The notes beneath the pieces were generated by a model. That model searched no databases, was not told where the DNA came from, and saw nothing but the letters and a program-made list of their open reading frames with translations. Position numbers and translations under genes: made by a program. Below, piece after piece: positions 16,827 through 25,492 of a stretch of DNA of 64,000 bases. This stretch comes from Streptomyces spirodelae (GTDB lineage: Bacteria > Actinomycetota > Actinomycetes > Streptomycetales > Streptomycetaceae): positions 124,001 to 188,000 of the forward strand of contig NZ_JAFFZN010000013.1 in the NCBI RefSeq assembly GCF_017676385.1. Direction: 5' to 3'. Numbering within the stretch: the stretch's first letter is position 1; each line of letters starts with the position of its first letter.

Positions 16827-18005
16827 TCAGTAGACCGGCTTGTCCGGTTCGATCTGGTTGACCCAGCCGATGACGCCGCCGCCGACGTGCACGGCGTCGG
16901 AGAAGCCGGCGTTCTTCAGCACGGCCAGAACTTCCGCGGAGCGGACACCCGTCTTGCAGTGCAAGACGATCTTCTTGTCCTGCGGCAGGTCCTGGAGGGC
17001 GTTGCCCATCAGGAACTCGTTCTTGGGGATCAGCCGGGCGCCGGGGATCGAGACGATCTCGTACTCGTTGGGCTCCCGCACGTCGATGATGTCGACGCTC
17101 TCGCCGTCGTCCAGCCACTCCTTGAGCTGCTTGGGAGTGATGGTGGAGTCGGCGGCCGCCGCCTGCGCCTCGTCGGAGACGACACCGCAGAACGCCTCGT
17201 AGTCGATGAGCTCGGTGACGGTGGCGTTCGGGCCGCAGACCGCGCAGTCGGGGTCCTTGCGGACCTTGACCTGGCGGTAGCTCATCTCCAGCGCGTCGTA
17301 GATCATCAGACGGCCGACCAGCGGGTCACCGATGCCCGCCAGCAGCTTGATCGCCTCGTTCACCTGGATCGAGCCGACGGAGGCGCACAGCACGCCCAGC
17401 ACACCGCCCTCGGCGCAGCTCGGCACCATGCCGGGCGGCGGGGGCTCGGGGTACAGGCAGCGGTAGCAGGGACCGTGCTCGCTCCAGAAGACGCTGGCCT
17501 GGCCGTCGAAGCGGTAGATGGAACCCCACACGTACGGCTTGTTCAGCAGCACGCAGGCGTCGTTGACCAGGTAGCGGGTGGCGAAGTTGTCCGTACCGTC
17601 CACGATCAGGTCGTACTGCGCGAACAGCTCCATCACATTGGAGGAGTCGAGCCGCTCCTGGTGCAGATTGACCTGGGTGTAGGGGTTGATCCCCAGCACC
17701 GTGTCCCTGGCCGACTCGGCCTTCGACCTGCCGATGTCCGCCTGGCTGTGGATGATCTGCCGCTGCAGGTTGGACTCGTCGACCTCGTCGAACTCGATGA
17801 TGCCGAGCGTCCCGACACCGGCGGCCGCGAGATACATCAGGGCGGGCGAACCGAGGCCGCCCGCGCCCACACAGAGGACCTTCGCGTTCTTGAGCCGCTT
17901 CTGACCTTCCATCCCGACATCCGGGATGATCAGGTGACGTGAGTACCTGCGGACCTCGTCGACGGTGAGCTCGTCGGCTGGCTCGACCAGGGGTGGCAGT
18001 GACAC
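16827..18005 (-). CDS. moeZ: MoeZ: E1-like adenylyltransferase/sulfurtransferase
   Basis: From GTG 18005 the protein is 392 residues, the usual MoeZ length; upstream open frame is non-conserved. The N-terminal MoeB/ThiF domain has the GAGGLGSPALMYLAAAG nucleotide loop, the RQIIHS segment, and zinc-binding pairs CYRC and CAVC. The C-terminal rhodanese domain (about 285-390) has DVREPNEYE and the active loop HCKTGVRS with its persulfide Cys. MoeZ adenylates and thiocarboxylates the C-termini of small sulfur carrier proteins for molybdopterin, thiamin, cysteine and, in Streptomyces, several natural-product pathways. One MoeZ often serves several sulfur carriers. Confidence 0.95.
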   Translation of the reverse strand: MSLPPLVEPADELTVDEVRRYSRHLIIPDVGMEGQKRLKNAKVLCVGAGGLGSPALMYLAAAGVGTLGIIEFDEVDESNLQRQIIHSQADIGRSKAESARDTVLGINPYTQVNLHQERLDSSNVMELFAQYDLIVDGTDNFATRYLVNDACVLLNKPYVWGSIYRFDGQASVFWSEHGPCYRCLYPEPPPPGMVPSCAEGGVLGVLCASVGSIQVNEAIKLLAGIGDPLVGRLMIYDALEMSYRQVKVRKDPDCAVCGPNATVTELIDYEAFCGVVSDEAQAAAADSTITPKQLKEWLDDGESVDIIDVREPNEYEIVSIPGARLIPKNEFLMGNALQDLPQDKKIVLHCKTGVRSAEVLAVLKNAGFSDAVHVGGGVIGWVNQIEPDKPVY

Positions 18006-18090
18006 GGAGACTCCGATGGTCGGTGGGACGTGCGGGAAGTCACCCGCCCGGGGGCGGGTTGTTCCTCCCGTAACACTGCCACGCGCTATC

Positions 18091-18996
18091 TCATTCCGAG
18101 ACACCTGGTCCAAGGCACGAGACGATCTCGTCCCAGTAGCCGGGCAACGCCGCCCACGGATCCTGCCCCCTCTCCCGCGTGCGGTCGGTGAAGCAGACGG
18201 TGCCCGCGCCCTGCCAGCGGGCGATGCGCAGCGCCTCCTCCAGATGCGTACGGGGCAGCGAGTGCACCAGGTGGCAGAAGCGCTCGGCCGGATGTGCCGC
18301 AGTCCACTCCTCGGCCTGCGACCAGCGGTAATCCGCCCAGCTCCCGGCATAGGTGACTAGCTGGTCGGCACACAGCACGTAGTCGGGGTGCGGGTGGCAG
18401 CCGTGCGCCAGCACCAGATGGCCACTCGTCCCGCCGTCGGCACCGCCGCACAGGGCGCGCAGGGTCGCGGTGAGGCGCTGGGTGTGCCGCAGCCGGGAGG
18501 GGTCGCCGGGGCAGTGCGCCAGATAGAAGCCGTCGACCCGGTACCAGTCCAGGAACCGGTGTGCCTCGGAGACCAGCTCGCCGAAGGTCCGCACACCGTC
18601 TCGCATGTCGAGACGGCCGAGTACGGCAACGCCCCCGGCCCGCAGCGCGGCCGCCGCAGGAGCGCAGAACGGGTCGGGTCGCGCGCCCGGCCCGTCCGCG
18701 ATGTCCAGTACGACCCAATGGAGCGGACCGGCGTCGGGAACCGCCCCGGGCCGGCCACTGGACCGTTGCGGACCACCGGCCCCCGGGCGGCCACCGGACC
18801 GGGGGCGGCCGTCGGGACGGCCGTCGATTCCGGGACGACGGGCACCGAGGCCGGGGCGGGAGAGCTCCGCCCACTCCATGGGGGCCAGTATCGGGTGCGC
18901 ACAGCCCGGCACACCGATCCCCAGCCGCTGCCTGACCGTCCCGCTGCTGTCGCCGGCCGGACGGGCGCGCCCCGGAGGTGTCGTCAGATACGGCAT
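18091..18996 (-). CDS. Spherulin-4-like (GH135-type fold) protein, last gene of the Pel-like operon
   Basis: The 301-residue protein has a Gly/Arg/Pro-rich N-terminus (about 1-90) and no signal peptide, then a domain like spherulin 4 (PF12138). It has LHWVVLDIADG, FGELVSEAHRFLDWYRVDGFYL, and LVTYAGSWADYRW, which match the framework of the family. Fungal Sph3 in this family (GH135) hydrolyses galactosaminogalactan. In the family as I recall it, the VDG strand ends in an Asp-Glu pair; here the equivalent residues are Ala-His (GFYLAHCPG), so catalytic competence is doubtful. Its start overlaps the stop of the SDR gene by 13 bp, so the two are co-translated. Predicted location is cytoplasmic. Confidence 0.75.
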   Translation of the reverse strand: MPYLTTPPGRARPAGDSSGTVRQRLGIGVPGCAHPILAPMEWAELSRPGLGARRPGIDGRPDGRPRSGGRPGAGGPQRSSGRPGAVPDAGPLHWVVLDIADGPGARPDPFCAPAAAALRAGGVAVLGRLDMRDGVRTFGELVSEAHRFLDWYRVDGFYLAHCPGDPSRLRHTQRLTATLRALCGGADGGTSGHLVLAHGCHPHPDYVLCADQLVTYAGSWADYRWSQAEEWTAAHPAERFCHLVHSLPRTHLEEALRIARWQGAGTVCFTDRTRERGQDPWAALPGYWDEIVSCLGPGVSE

Positions 18997-20105
18997 GCCG
19001 CCTCCATCCAGATGTCGGCCAGCGACTCCTCCAGGCCGATCCTGGGACGCCAGCCGAGCCGGTCGCGTGCCGTGCGGACGTCCGCCTGCTGCCAGGCCCC
19101 GCAGCCGTCGGGGTACGGATACGAGGCAGGCTGCGGCGGCTGCGGGGAGTGGTGGGCCGCGACGTGCTGCGAGCCGTGCGTCTGCGCGGGGATCACAGGG
19201 CCATGGGCCCCCAGCCCGCCCGCCAGTCCGCCGTGACCGCCAGGGCCACCGGAAGCGGCATGCCCTCCCGGCCCGGACGGACCGCCCGGGCCGCCCGGAC
19301 CGCCCATGAGACCGGCCGGGTGGCTGTCCGCCGTTCCCTGCCCGCCGGGGCCGCCGCCCTGCTCGTGGACCGCCCCCGCGTACCCGGCGACGCGGGCCAG
19401 CAGTGAGGCCGCGTCGCGCAGCCGTACCGCCCTCCCGGTGCCGATGTTGACGATGCCCTGCGCCGCCGACAGCGATGCGGCGTGCACGGCCCGCGCGACG
19501 TCACGGACATCCACGAAGTCGCGCTGCACGCCCAGTCCGCCCAGCTTCAGCTCGCTGTCGCCCTGCTGCATCGCGCGCCGCATCGCCTCCGCGACCCGCC
19601 CCAGCGGGGTGCCCGCCGGGGTACCGGGGCCGATGGGCGAGAACACCCGCAGCACGACGGCGTCCAGCCCGGAGGCGAGAACCAGCTCGGTGCCCGCCAG
19701 CTTGCTCACGCCGTACGGCCCTCCGGGACGCGGAATCGCGTCCTCGCCGGTGGAGGAGCCGGCCTGGGAAGGGCCGTACTCGGCGGCGCACCCCACGTGC
19801 ACCAGTCGGGCACCACAGCCGCTGCGGCGCAGCGACTCGCAGACGGCCGCGGTGGCGACCACGTTGTGCCGGATCAGCTCGCGCCCGTTGCCCCGGGTGG
19901 TCCCGGCGCAGTTGACGACCACACCGGGGTGCACCGCGTCCAGAAAACGGGTCAGGGCGCCCGGGCTCCCGGTCGACAGGTCGAAACGGACGTCCGCCTC
20001 GTCGCTCCGGCCCAGCGCGGTGAGCTGTACGGCGGGGTCGGCCAGCAGCCGGTCGGCGACAAAACGGCCCAGGTATCCGCTGGCTCCCAGCAGCAGCACT
20101 CTCAT
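18984..20105 (-). CDS. NAD-dependent epimerase/dehydratase (extended SDR) with Gly-rich insert
   Basis: Start ATG 20105 (MRVLLLGASGYLGRF); 373 residues. The Rossmann motif is GASGYLG and the catalytic pair lies in YGVSKLAG. The RDFVDVRDVARAVH and VNIGTGRAVRLRD segments are typical of UDP-sugar 4-epimerases and related enzymes. Between the second half of the fold and the C-terminal helix (WQQADVRTARDRLGWRP) lies an insert of roughly 80 residues, rich in Gly/Pro/His/Gln and absent from ordinary family members. Operon context with a PelF-like transferase suggests it supplies a nucleotide-sugar donor, possibly a UDP-GlcNAc/GalNAc interconversion as reported for PelX; this is inference. Its start overlaps the stop of the upstream small ORF (ATGA). 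Confidence 0.82.
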   Translation of the reverse strand: MRVLLLGASGYLGRFVADRLLADPAVQLTALGRSDEADVRFDLSTGSPGALTRFLDAVHPGVVVNCAGTTRGNGRELIRHNVVATAAVCESLRRSGCGARLVHVGCAAEYGPSQAGSSTGEDAIPRPGGPYGVSKLAGTELVLASGLDAVVLRVFSPIGPGTPAGTPLGRVAEAMRRAMQQGDSELKLGGLGVQRDFVDVRDVARAVHAASLSAAQGIVNIGTGRAVRLRDAASLLARVAGYAGAVHEQGGGPGGQGTADSHPAGLMGGPGGPGGPSGPGGHAASGGPGGHGGLAGGLGAHGPVIPAQTHGSQHVAAHHSPQPPQPASYPYPDGCGAWQQADVRTARDRLGWRPRIGLEESLADIWMEAACRI

Positions 20106-20290
20106 CGAGCGGCCTCCCCGCAGGAGAGGGGGATACGGCGGTCTCGCACGCCGGCGTGCGGTCGTCGCACGGTGGTGCCACGGTGTGCCAACAGCGCGTG
20201 GATCATGAGGGCTTGCTCCTTGTCGGTGTCGCACGGGCGGGTACGTAAGCCCGTGCCGGAACGTGGGGTCGGGAGCGGTGCTGCGCTCAT
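20102..20290 (-). CDS. Small ORF (62 aa) coupled to both neighbours in the Pel-like operon
   Basis: An ATG at 20290 overlaps the TGA of the upstream membrane-protein gene, and its own TGA overlaps the ATG of the SDR gene. Both junctions are ATGA four-base overlaps. The product is basic and Arg-rich with no recognised domain. A second start at 20206 (MIHALLAHRG, 34 residues) is preceded by AAGGAG at good spacing and may be the true start. The precise tiling suggests a real small protein or a translational-coupling device that carries ribosomes to the epimerase gene. I do not recognise a family. Confidence 0.45.
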   Translation of the reverse strand: MSAAPLPTPRSGTGLRTRPCDTDKEQALMIHALLAHRGTTVRRPHAGVRDRRIPLSCGEAAR

Positions 20291-21582
20291 GCGGGCACCG
20301 CCTCCCGGTGGTGTGCCGAGGCGCCGGCCAGCACAGTGGCCGCGTACGCCAGCAGAACGAGCGCCGCGCAGCCGCAGGCGGCGACGGGCAGGGCCGTGGC
20401 TGAGTGGTGTGCGACCAGGAGCTCGACGGGGCGGCCCAGCACCGCGAGTCCGGGCAGGCGTGCAGCCGGTACCGAGAGCAGCGCCAGGGCCTCCAGCGCG
20501 CAGGCGGAGGCGAGCCCGGCGAAGGCGGCGTGCCGGAAGCCGTGCGCGGTCAGCAGGAGCGCGGCGAACAGCAGCATGCCGCAGGCGGCCGCACCCGCGG
20601 CGGCGGACTGCCAGCCGGCCAGCGGGTCCGCCCCGCCCGCGGGAGCGCCGTCGGCGCCGAACAGGCCGAGCGGACCGCCGACGAGGGCGTGGGCAGCCCA
20701 CTGGAGCGCCGGAAGACTCACCGCGACGGCGCACACGGCGAGCGCCAGCAGCGGCCGCACTCCGGAGGCGAACTCCTCCAGGCTCCGGCTGCCCGCCAGC
20801 CTGCGCCGCGCCGCCAGGGCGAACCCGCGCGCGCACCAGACGGCGGGCGCGACAGCGAGCGAGAGCCCGAACGCGACACCGGGTGAGGGGATACCGGGCG
20901 ACGGAAAGCCGGGGCCGCCGAGGGACTCGGGTCCGCCGCCCAGTTGCCCCTCCAGCAGCCGGTCCCCGTACAGGGCGTATCCGGTCAGCCAGCAGGCGCA
21001 CAGGAAGAGCCCCGTGGGAAACCCGGCGGTGCCGACAGCGGGTGGAACGCGGGGTACGAGCCGGACGGCCACAATGACGCTGCCCAGCACGACCGCCGCA
21101 CCCACCGCGCACAGGGTGGCCCAGACCGCCGCGTGGCTGCCGCCGAACAGGACGAGCCAGGCAAGCGTTCCCGCGCACAAGAGGGCGGGCAGCAGAGGGA
21201 GGACGAGCGGCGCGCCCCGGTAGGACGACCATTCCGCCCCCATGGCACCCGTCGACCGGCGGGTGTCCCCCGGGGCGCGCGGACCGGCAGGCGATCCGGC
21301 GGGCGGTCCGGCGGGCGGTCCGGCGGGCGCGTGCGGGACCGGCCCGGCGTACGTTTCCGTGAACGGCCCGGCGTGCGCCTCCGGGTGCGGGGCGCGCGCG
21401 TACATCTCTTCGGCAAGGGAGAAGACATCCCGGTGACGGCACCGGGCGGCGGTCCGGTCCGTGACTCCGCTGGCCTCCAGTCCGGCGGCGATCTCCAGCG
21501 GGTCGACGGCGCGCTCGCACAGCGCGCGGTGGCTGCGCAGCAGTACGCGTACCGGATCGCCTGCTGCGGGACGTGTCGTCAC
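20287..21582 (-). CDS. Polytopic membrane protein of the Pel-like operon
   Basis: From GTG 21582 (VTTRPAAGDPVRVLL) the product is 431 residues. A cytoplasmic N-terminal region contains a conserved-looking block (LRSHRALCERAVDPLEI, then HRDVFSLAEEMYAR) and a Pro/Gly-rich spacer with repeated AGPPAGPPAG. It is followed by about eight hydrophobic segments. The GTG overlaps the TGA of the glycosyltransferase gene (GTGA), so the two are coupled. Position suggests a role in polymer export analogous to PelG, but it has fewer membrane segments than PelG and I see no clear homology to that family. Function unknown. Confidence 0.75.
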   Translation of the reverse strand: MTTRPAAGDPVRVLLRSHRALCERAVDPLEIAAGLEASGVTDRTAARCRHRDVFSLAEEMYARAPHPEAHAGPFTETYAGPVPHAPAGPPAGPPAGSPAGPRAPGDTRRSTGAMGAEWSSYRGAPLVLPLLPALLCAGTLAWLVLFGGSHAAVWATLCAVGAAVVLGSVIVAVRLVPRVPPAVGTAGFPTGLFLCACWLTGYALYGDRLLEGQLGGGPESLGGPGFPSPGIPSPGVAFGLSLAVAPAVWCARGFALAARRRLAGSRSLEEFASGVRPLLALAVCAVAVSLPALQWAAHALVGGPLGLFGADGAPAGGADPLAGWQSAAAGAAACGMLLFAALLLTAHGFRHAAFAGLASACALEALALLSVPAARLPGLAVLGRPVELLVAHHSATALPVAACGCAALVLLAYAATVLAGASAHHREAVPA

Positions 21583-23777
21583 GGCGCCGTCGCCTCCCCG
21601 GGCTCGGCCCCGACGGCCGCCCACTCCGCGACCGGCCGCTCGTCCGTGGCCGCCCGCTGCCCGACGGGCCGTTCAGCGGGGAGCCGCCGAGCGGCCGTCT
21701 CCTCCGGCGCCGCGCGCTCCGCACTGGCCCAGCTCGGGACGTGCGCCAGGCTGCCTCCCGCCACCTTCGTCCCGCCCGGTCGGCCACCGGAACGGCTGCC
21801 GGTACGAAGGCCCTCCGCACCGCTCACCGCATGGGCCGTCACGCCGCACACAACACTGCTCGCCGCGCTGCTCGTGGTACTGCCCGTCGAGCCGTTCCCC
21901 GTGCCGCTCGCCCAGCGGCCCGGCAGATGAGCCTCAGCGGGGCGGGCGAAAGGGCGCCCCGCGTCCTCTCCTGCGGGGTCCTCGCACACGGTGTCCTCCC
22001 GGCCGACCCGGTGGCGGGAGATCAGTTCCAGGTAGATGCCGCGGAAGGACTCGACGTTCTGCCGCACCGTGAACAGCTCCAGCGCCCGCGCCCGCGCGGC
22101 GGCGCCCAGACGTGCCGCGCGCGCCGGGTCACGCAGCAGGTCCGCACAGGCTTCCGCCAGCGCACGGGGGTCGCGCGGCGGGACGAGGAGGCCGGTGCCT
22201 CCGACGACTTCGAGTGCGGCACCGACGTCGGTGGAGACCGTGGCCCGGCCGCAGAACATCGCCTCCACCAGCGACACCGGGAACCCCTCGACCACACTGG
22301 AGAGCACCACGACCCCGCCCAGCGCGTAGGCGTCGGCCGGCGTGGGCACGGCCGGGGTGCCGACCTCCTCGAAGGTGACGGGGCGCTCCGCCTTCCGGGC
22401 CCCCGGCGGGAAGAGCCGCTCGGCCAGTGCCCGGCAGTGCGCCAGGTAGGTACCGTCCGGCCCGCCGGGGCCCGCTGTCTCGACGATCCGCAGCCGCGCG
22501 GTGGGCACCGCTTCGCGCACCCGGGCGAAGGCATGCAGCAGTGTGCCCAGATCCTTGGCCGGGCTGCTGGTCCCCACCCATACCAGCGTGGGTGCTCCGG
22601 CAGGCCGTGCGCCGTCGGCCGGGGGCAGGTCGGTGACCTGCTCGCCCACGGCGTCGAAGGGAGCGGCGTCCATGCCCGGGTAGACGGTGCGCAGCCGTGC
22701 GCTGTCCGCGCCGCACCTGACCTGCCAGCGCCGCGCGTGGGAGTTCCCCGGGGTGATCAGCTCCGCCTGTTCGTACGCCTCACGGGCGAGCCGCCGCTGG
22801 AAGGAGGCGAGCAGTGCGCGTACGGGGGCGCCCGCGACTCCGCGCGCGACGGCGCCGACGGCGCTCGTCAGGTAGTGCTCGCGCAGCCGTACGCCGTACT
22901 CGGTGATCAGCAGCGGCACCCCGAAGGCCCGCTTGGCCAGCAGCCCGGGCAGCGCGGCGGGACCGGCCCCGACCGCGTGACACAGGTCGGCCGCCGACAG
23001 CCCCGGCTCCTCGCCGCGCTGCCCGTACCAGTCCAGCGAGAGGGGGCGCAGGGCGCGTTCCAGGCGCTCGGTGACGGCGAGCAGATCGGGTACCTGCGCG
23101 GCGTGCGCCGCGGGGAGTGCGCCCGGCGCACGGCAGGCGGACTCCAGGATGCGTACAGCGCTCTCGGAGCGCAGCGCGGTGGCCAGTCCGCCGCGCTCGG
23201 CGGCCAGTTCTGCGAGTCCGTACAGGCCCGCGGCGAAACGGTCCGCCTGCCCGTCGGCGGGCGCGCGGCCCTCGCCATGCGCCCCGAGTGGCCCGTGGGC
23301 CCCTTGGGCCCCGCCCACCGCCGGTGCCGAGAGACCACCGGCGGGCCTGTCGGTCCGGTCGGACCTGCGGGGCCTGTCGGACCTGTCACCGGCGTCGGGG
23401 CCGGGAGTTCCCGGGCTGCCTGTGCGCTCCAGGGGGCCCGTGCGGGGGTCGGCGTCGGCGTGGTTGGCGCAGACGGCTTCGGCGAGCGCCGCGAAGTGCT
23501 CGCGGAAACGACGCTTCTCGCGTCGTCCGTAGGCGCCGCCCGCGAGGCCGCGCGCGCCCTGCGTTCCGGGCCCGGGCCCCCACAGTGGCGCGGTGCGCAC
23601 CAGAGTCACGCCGGGGGGCAGTTCGCACCAGCCGGTCTCCTCCTGGCGGGCGCTGCGGCTGAGGGCGAACACCGCGAACTCGTGGCCGTCCAGGCCGCGC
23701 AGCAGACGGTCGCACCACAGCGCGGACTCACCCCTCACATAGGGGTAACCACCCTCCGTAAGCAGTGCGATGCGCAC
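21579..23777 (-). CDS. PelF-like glycosyltransferase (DUF3492 + GT4), first gene of the Pel-like operon
   Basis: I place the start at GTG 23777 (VRIALLTEGGYPYVRGE), which has a GGGGG run upstream; an in-frame GTG at 23795 is the alternative. The N-terminal domain matches PelF/DUF3492 (LLTEGGYPYVRGESALW). The GT4 half has HARRWQVRCGAD, VWVGTSSPAKD (donor-phosphate binding) and EGFPVSLVEAMFCG, the E-x7-E motif, then TDVGAALEVVGG. PelF uses UDP-GalNAc-type donors to build the cationic Pel polysaccharide. The last 150 or so residues, after the GT fold, are a low-complexity Ala/Gly/Arg/Glu tail, and an Ala/Gly/Asp-rich insert lies near residues 90-170. No signal peptide, so cytoplasmic. Confidence 0.85.
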   Translation of the reverse strand: MRIALLTEGGYPYVRGESALWCDRLLRGLDGHEFAVFALSRSARQEETGWCELPPGVTLVRTAPLWGPGPGTQGARGLAGGAYGRREKRRFREHFAALAEAVCANHADADPRTGPLERTGSPGTPGPDAGDRSDRPRRSDRTDRPAGGLSAPAVGGAQGAHGPLGAHGEGRAPADGQADRFAAGLYGLAELAAERGGLATALRSESAVRILESACRAPGALPAAHAAQVPDLLAVTERLERALRPLSLDWYGQRGEEPGLSAADLCHAVGAGPAALPGLLAKRAFGVPLLITEYGVRLREHYLTSAVGAVARGVAGAPVRALLASFQRRLAREAYEQAELITPGNSHARRWQVRCGADSARLRTVYPGMDAAPFDAVGEQVTDLPPADGARPAGAPTLVWVGTSSPAKDLGTLLHAFARVREAVPTARLRIVETAGPGGPDGTYLAHCRALAERLFPPGARKAERPVTFEEVGTPAVPTPADAYALGGVVVLSSVVEGFPVSLVEAMFCGRATVSTDVGAALEVVGGTGLLVPPRDPRALAEACADLLRDPARAARLGAAARARALELFTVRQNVESFRGIYLELISRHRVGREDTVCEDPAGEDAGRPFARPAEAHLPGRWASGTGNGSTGSTTSSAASSVVCGVTAHAVSGAEGLRTGSRSGGRPGGTKVAGGSLAHVPSWASAERAAPEETAARRLPAERPVGQRAATDERPVAEWAAVGAEPGEATAP

Positions 23778-23998
23778 GTGCGCACCCCCGATCACTCTCG
23801 TGGCGTGCCGGGCGCCTGACGCGGCTCATCGCGTGGCGCAGCGGCGGAACGTTGAAGACGCACCAGACGCTATGTGTGCGCCCCCACCGCGTGCTGGACG
23901 GTTGTCCGTCACGCCACCGGAAGGGGTGAAGACCCGTGACTTTCGCGCGAGTCGCGCGTTGTTGCCCTCCGGCCGGGCGGCGGCCGGGGACGCGTGCC

Positions 23999-25489
23999 CT
24001 AGTCGCGCGGGTACGGCCAGGGGTTGATACGGCACGTCTTGCCGTTCGTGGTCAGGTACTTGGTCTGCTGCATCATCACCGGCGCCGGCTTGCCGTCGGC
24101 CGGGCAGCCCACATGCCCGCGCCCGAGTCGGTGACCGACCTCGTGGTTGACGAGCATCTGCCGGTAGGCGAGCATCTCGTCCGGCCCGTAGGTCGAGGCG
24201 CCGCGCGCCCACCGCCAGGCGTTGATCATGACCCTCTCGGTCGCTGCCGAGTCGCAGGACACCTTCTGCTCACTGGTGTCCAGGCCGGACTTGGCGCACC
24301 ACACATCGGTGGTGCCCGGGGTGGCCAGGGTGATGACGAACTTGACCTTGCCGGAGGAGACGCGCTCGAAGCTGCGCTTGCCGCCGTGCGCCCAACTGCG
24401 CTCGTCGTTGAGCGTCTTGTGGACAGCCTGCGCGAACAGTTCGCCGTCCAGCGGCAGTCCACTCTCGATGTCCACCCGGTAGCGCACCACCTCGCCCTTG
24501 CCCGGGCCCTTCTCGTGGCCCGGCACGGGGGTGAACTTGCCCGAGCCCTTCAGGTCGTCGGCCAGCGGGTACTGGCTGGCCATCTTCGTCTCGTAGGACG
24601 CGTGTTCACCGCCAGGGGCGGGGCGGCTGCCGCGGTCGGCGCGCTCGGGGCCGGAGGCGTCGTCCGCGTCACCCGGTGTCCGCTTCCCGGTCTTCAGCCC
24701 CCGGCCCGCGTCCCCGGAGCTGTGCTCGCCGCCGGCGACCTGCGCTGCGGCGACGATCGCCAGCACGGTCGTGATGGCGGCGGCGGCGATCCCGGTGGCG
24801 GTGCGGGCCCGGCTGCCCTGCTTCCCGCGTGAGTCCGGGTCAGGCTGCTCGGAGGCGGGCGCGGCACTGTCCGGAGGGCCGCCGACGGCGCCGCCGTCCA
24901 GGGCTTCTCCAGGCTCCTGCCGGGCACCGGCGGGGGGTTGGGTGCCGGCCGCTCGCGCGGCGCCGTCCGGGGCGCTGCCGGGCGGTACGGCGCCGGGCGG
25001 TACGGCGCCGGGGGCACCCGCGGCGAAGACGTCGTCTTCGAAAGCGTCCAGATACTCCTGGCGCGGACCACCGGGGCGCTGCCGGCCGACGACGGGTCCG
25101 GCCGCGGGACCGCCCGCGGGACCTGCTGCGGGGCCGCGGAGTCCGGCCTGGCGGGGACGGGGGACGGCGTCCGGCTGCTGGGGGTGGTCACCGCGCGTCG
25201 GCTGCTCACCGGTGAACGCGGGAACGCCGTGCGCCGGGGTGGGCTGGGGCCCGGGGTCCGCCGGACGACGGCCGTACCCGGGGGGCGCGGCGGGCGACGG
25301 CCCGGCGGAGCCGCCGGGACCGCTCTGCGCGGGCACACCGTATCCCTGTACGCCGGTACCGCCCCGCTCCTGCGGAGCGTTCCTGGGGCGGGTGCGGGCA
25401 GCGGTGGCGGGACCGGGGTCCTCCGATATCCGGGCGCGTTCCTCTCTGCGCCCGAGTCCGGCCTTGCCCTTGCGGCTATGGCGTCCCAC
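23999..25489 (-). CDS. DUF3152 membrane-anchored protein with zinc-protease-like motif
   Basis: A 496-residue protein starting at GTG 25489 (MGRHSRKGKAG). Residues 1-225 are a Pro/Gly/Ala-rich cytoplasmic region. One membrane segment (TATGIAAAAITTVLAIVAAA) lies near 230-250, and the C-terminal DUF3152 domain should be extracytoplasmic. That domain contains NHEVGHRLGRGHVGC, a match to the extended HExxHxxGxxH zinc signature of metzincin proteases, plus several cysteines that could form disulfides. In M. tuberculosis a homolog (Rv3207c) occupies the same neighbourhood. The gene begins 3 bp after the stop of the upstream hydrolase gene, so the two are co-transcribed. Confidence 0.85.
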   Translation of the reverse strand: MGRHSRKGKAGLGRREERARISEDPGPATAARTRPRNAPQERGGTGVQGYGVPAQSGPGGSAGPSPAAPPGYGRRPADPGPQPTPAHGVPAFTGEQPTRGDHPQQPDAVPRPRQAGLRGPAAGPAGGPAAGPVVGRQRPGGPRQEYLDAFEDDVFAAGAPGAVPPGAVPPGSAPDGAARAAGTQPPAGARQEPGEALDGGAVGGPPDSAAPASEQPDPDSRGKQGSRARTATGIAAAAITTVLAIVAAAQVAGGEHSSGDAGRGLKTGKRTPGDADDASGPERADRGSRPAPGGEHASYETKMASQYPLADDLKGSGKFTPVPGHEKGPGKGEVVRYRVDIESGLPLDGELFAQAVHKTLNDERSWAHGGKRSFERVSSGKVKFVITLATPGTTDVWCAKSGLDTSEQKVSCDSAATERVMINAWRWARGASTYGPDEMLAYRQMLVNHEVGHRLGRGHVGCPADGKPAPVMMQQTKYLTTNGKTCRINPWPYPRD

Positions 25490-25492
25490 TTG

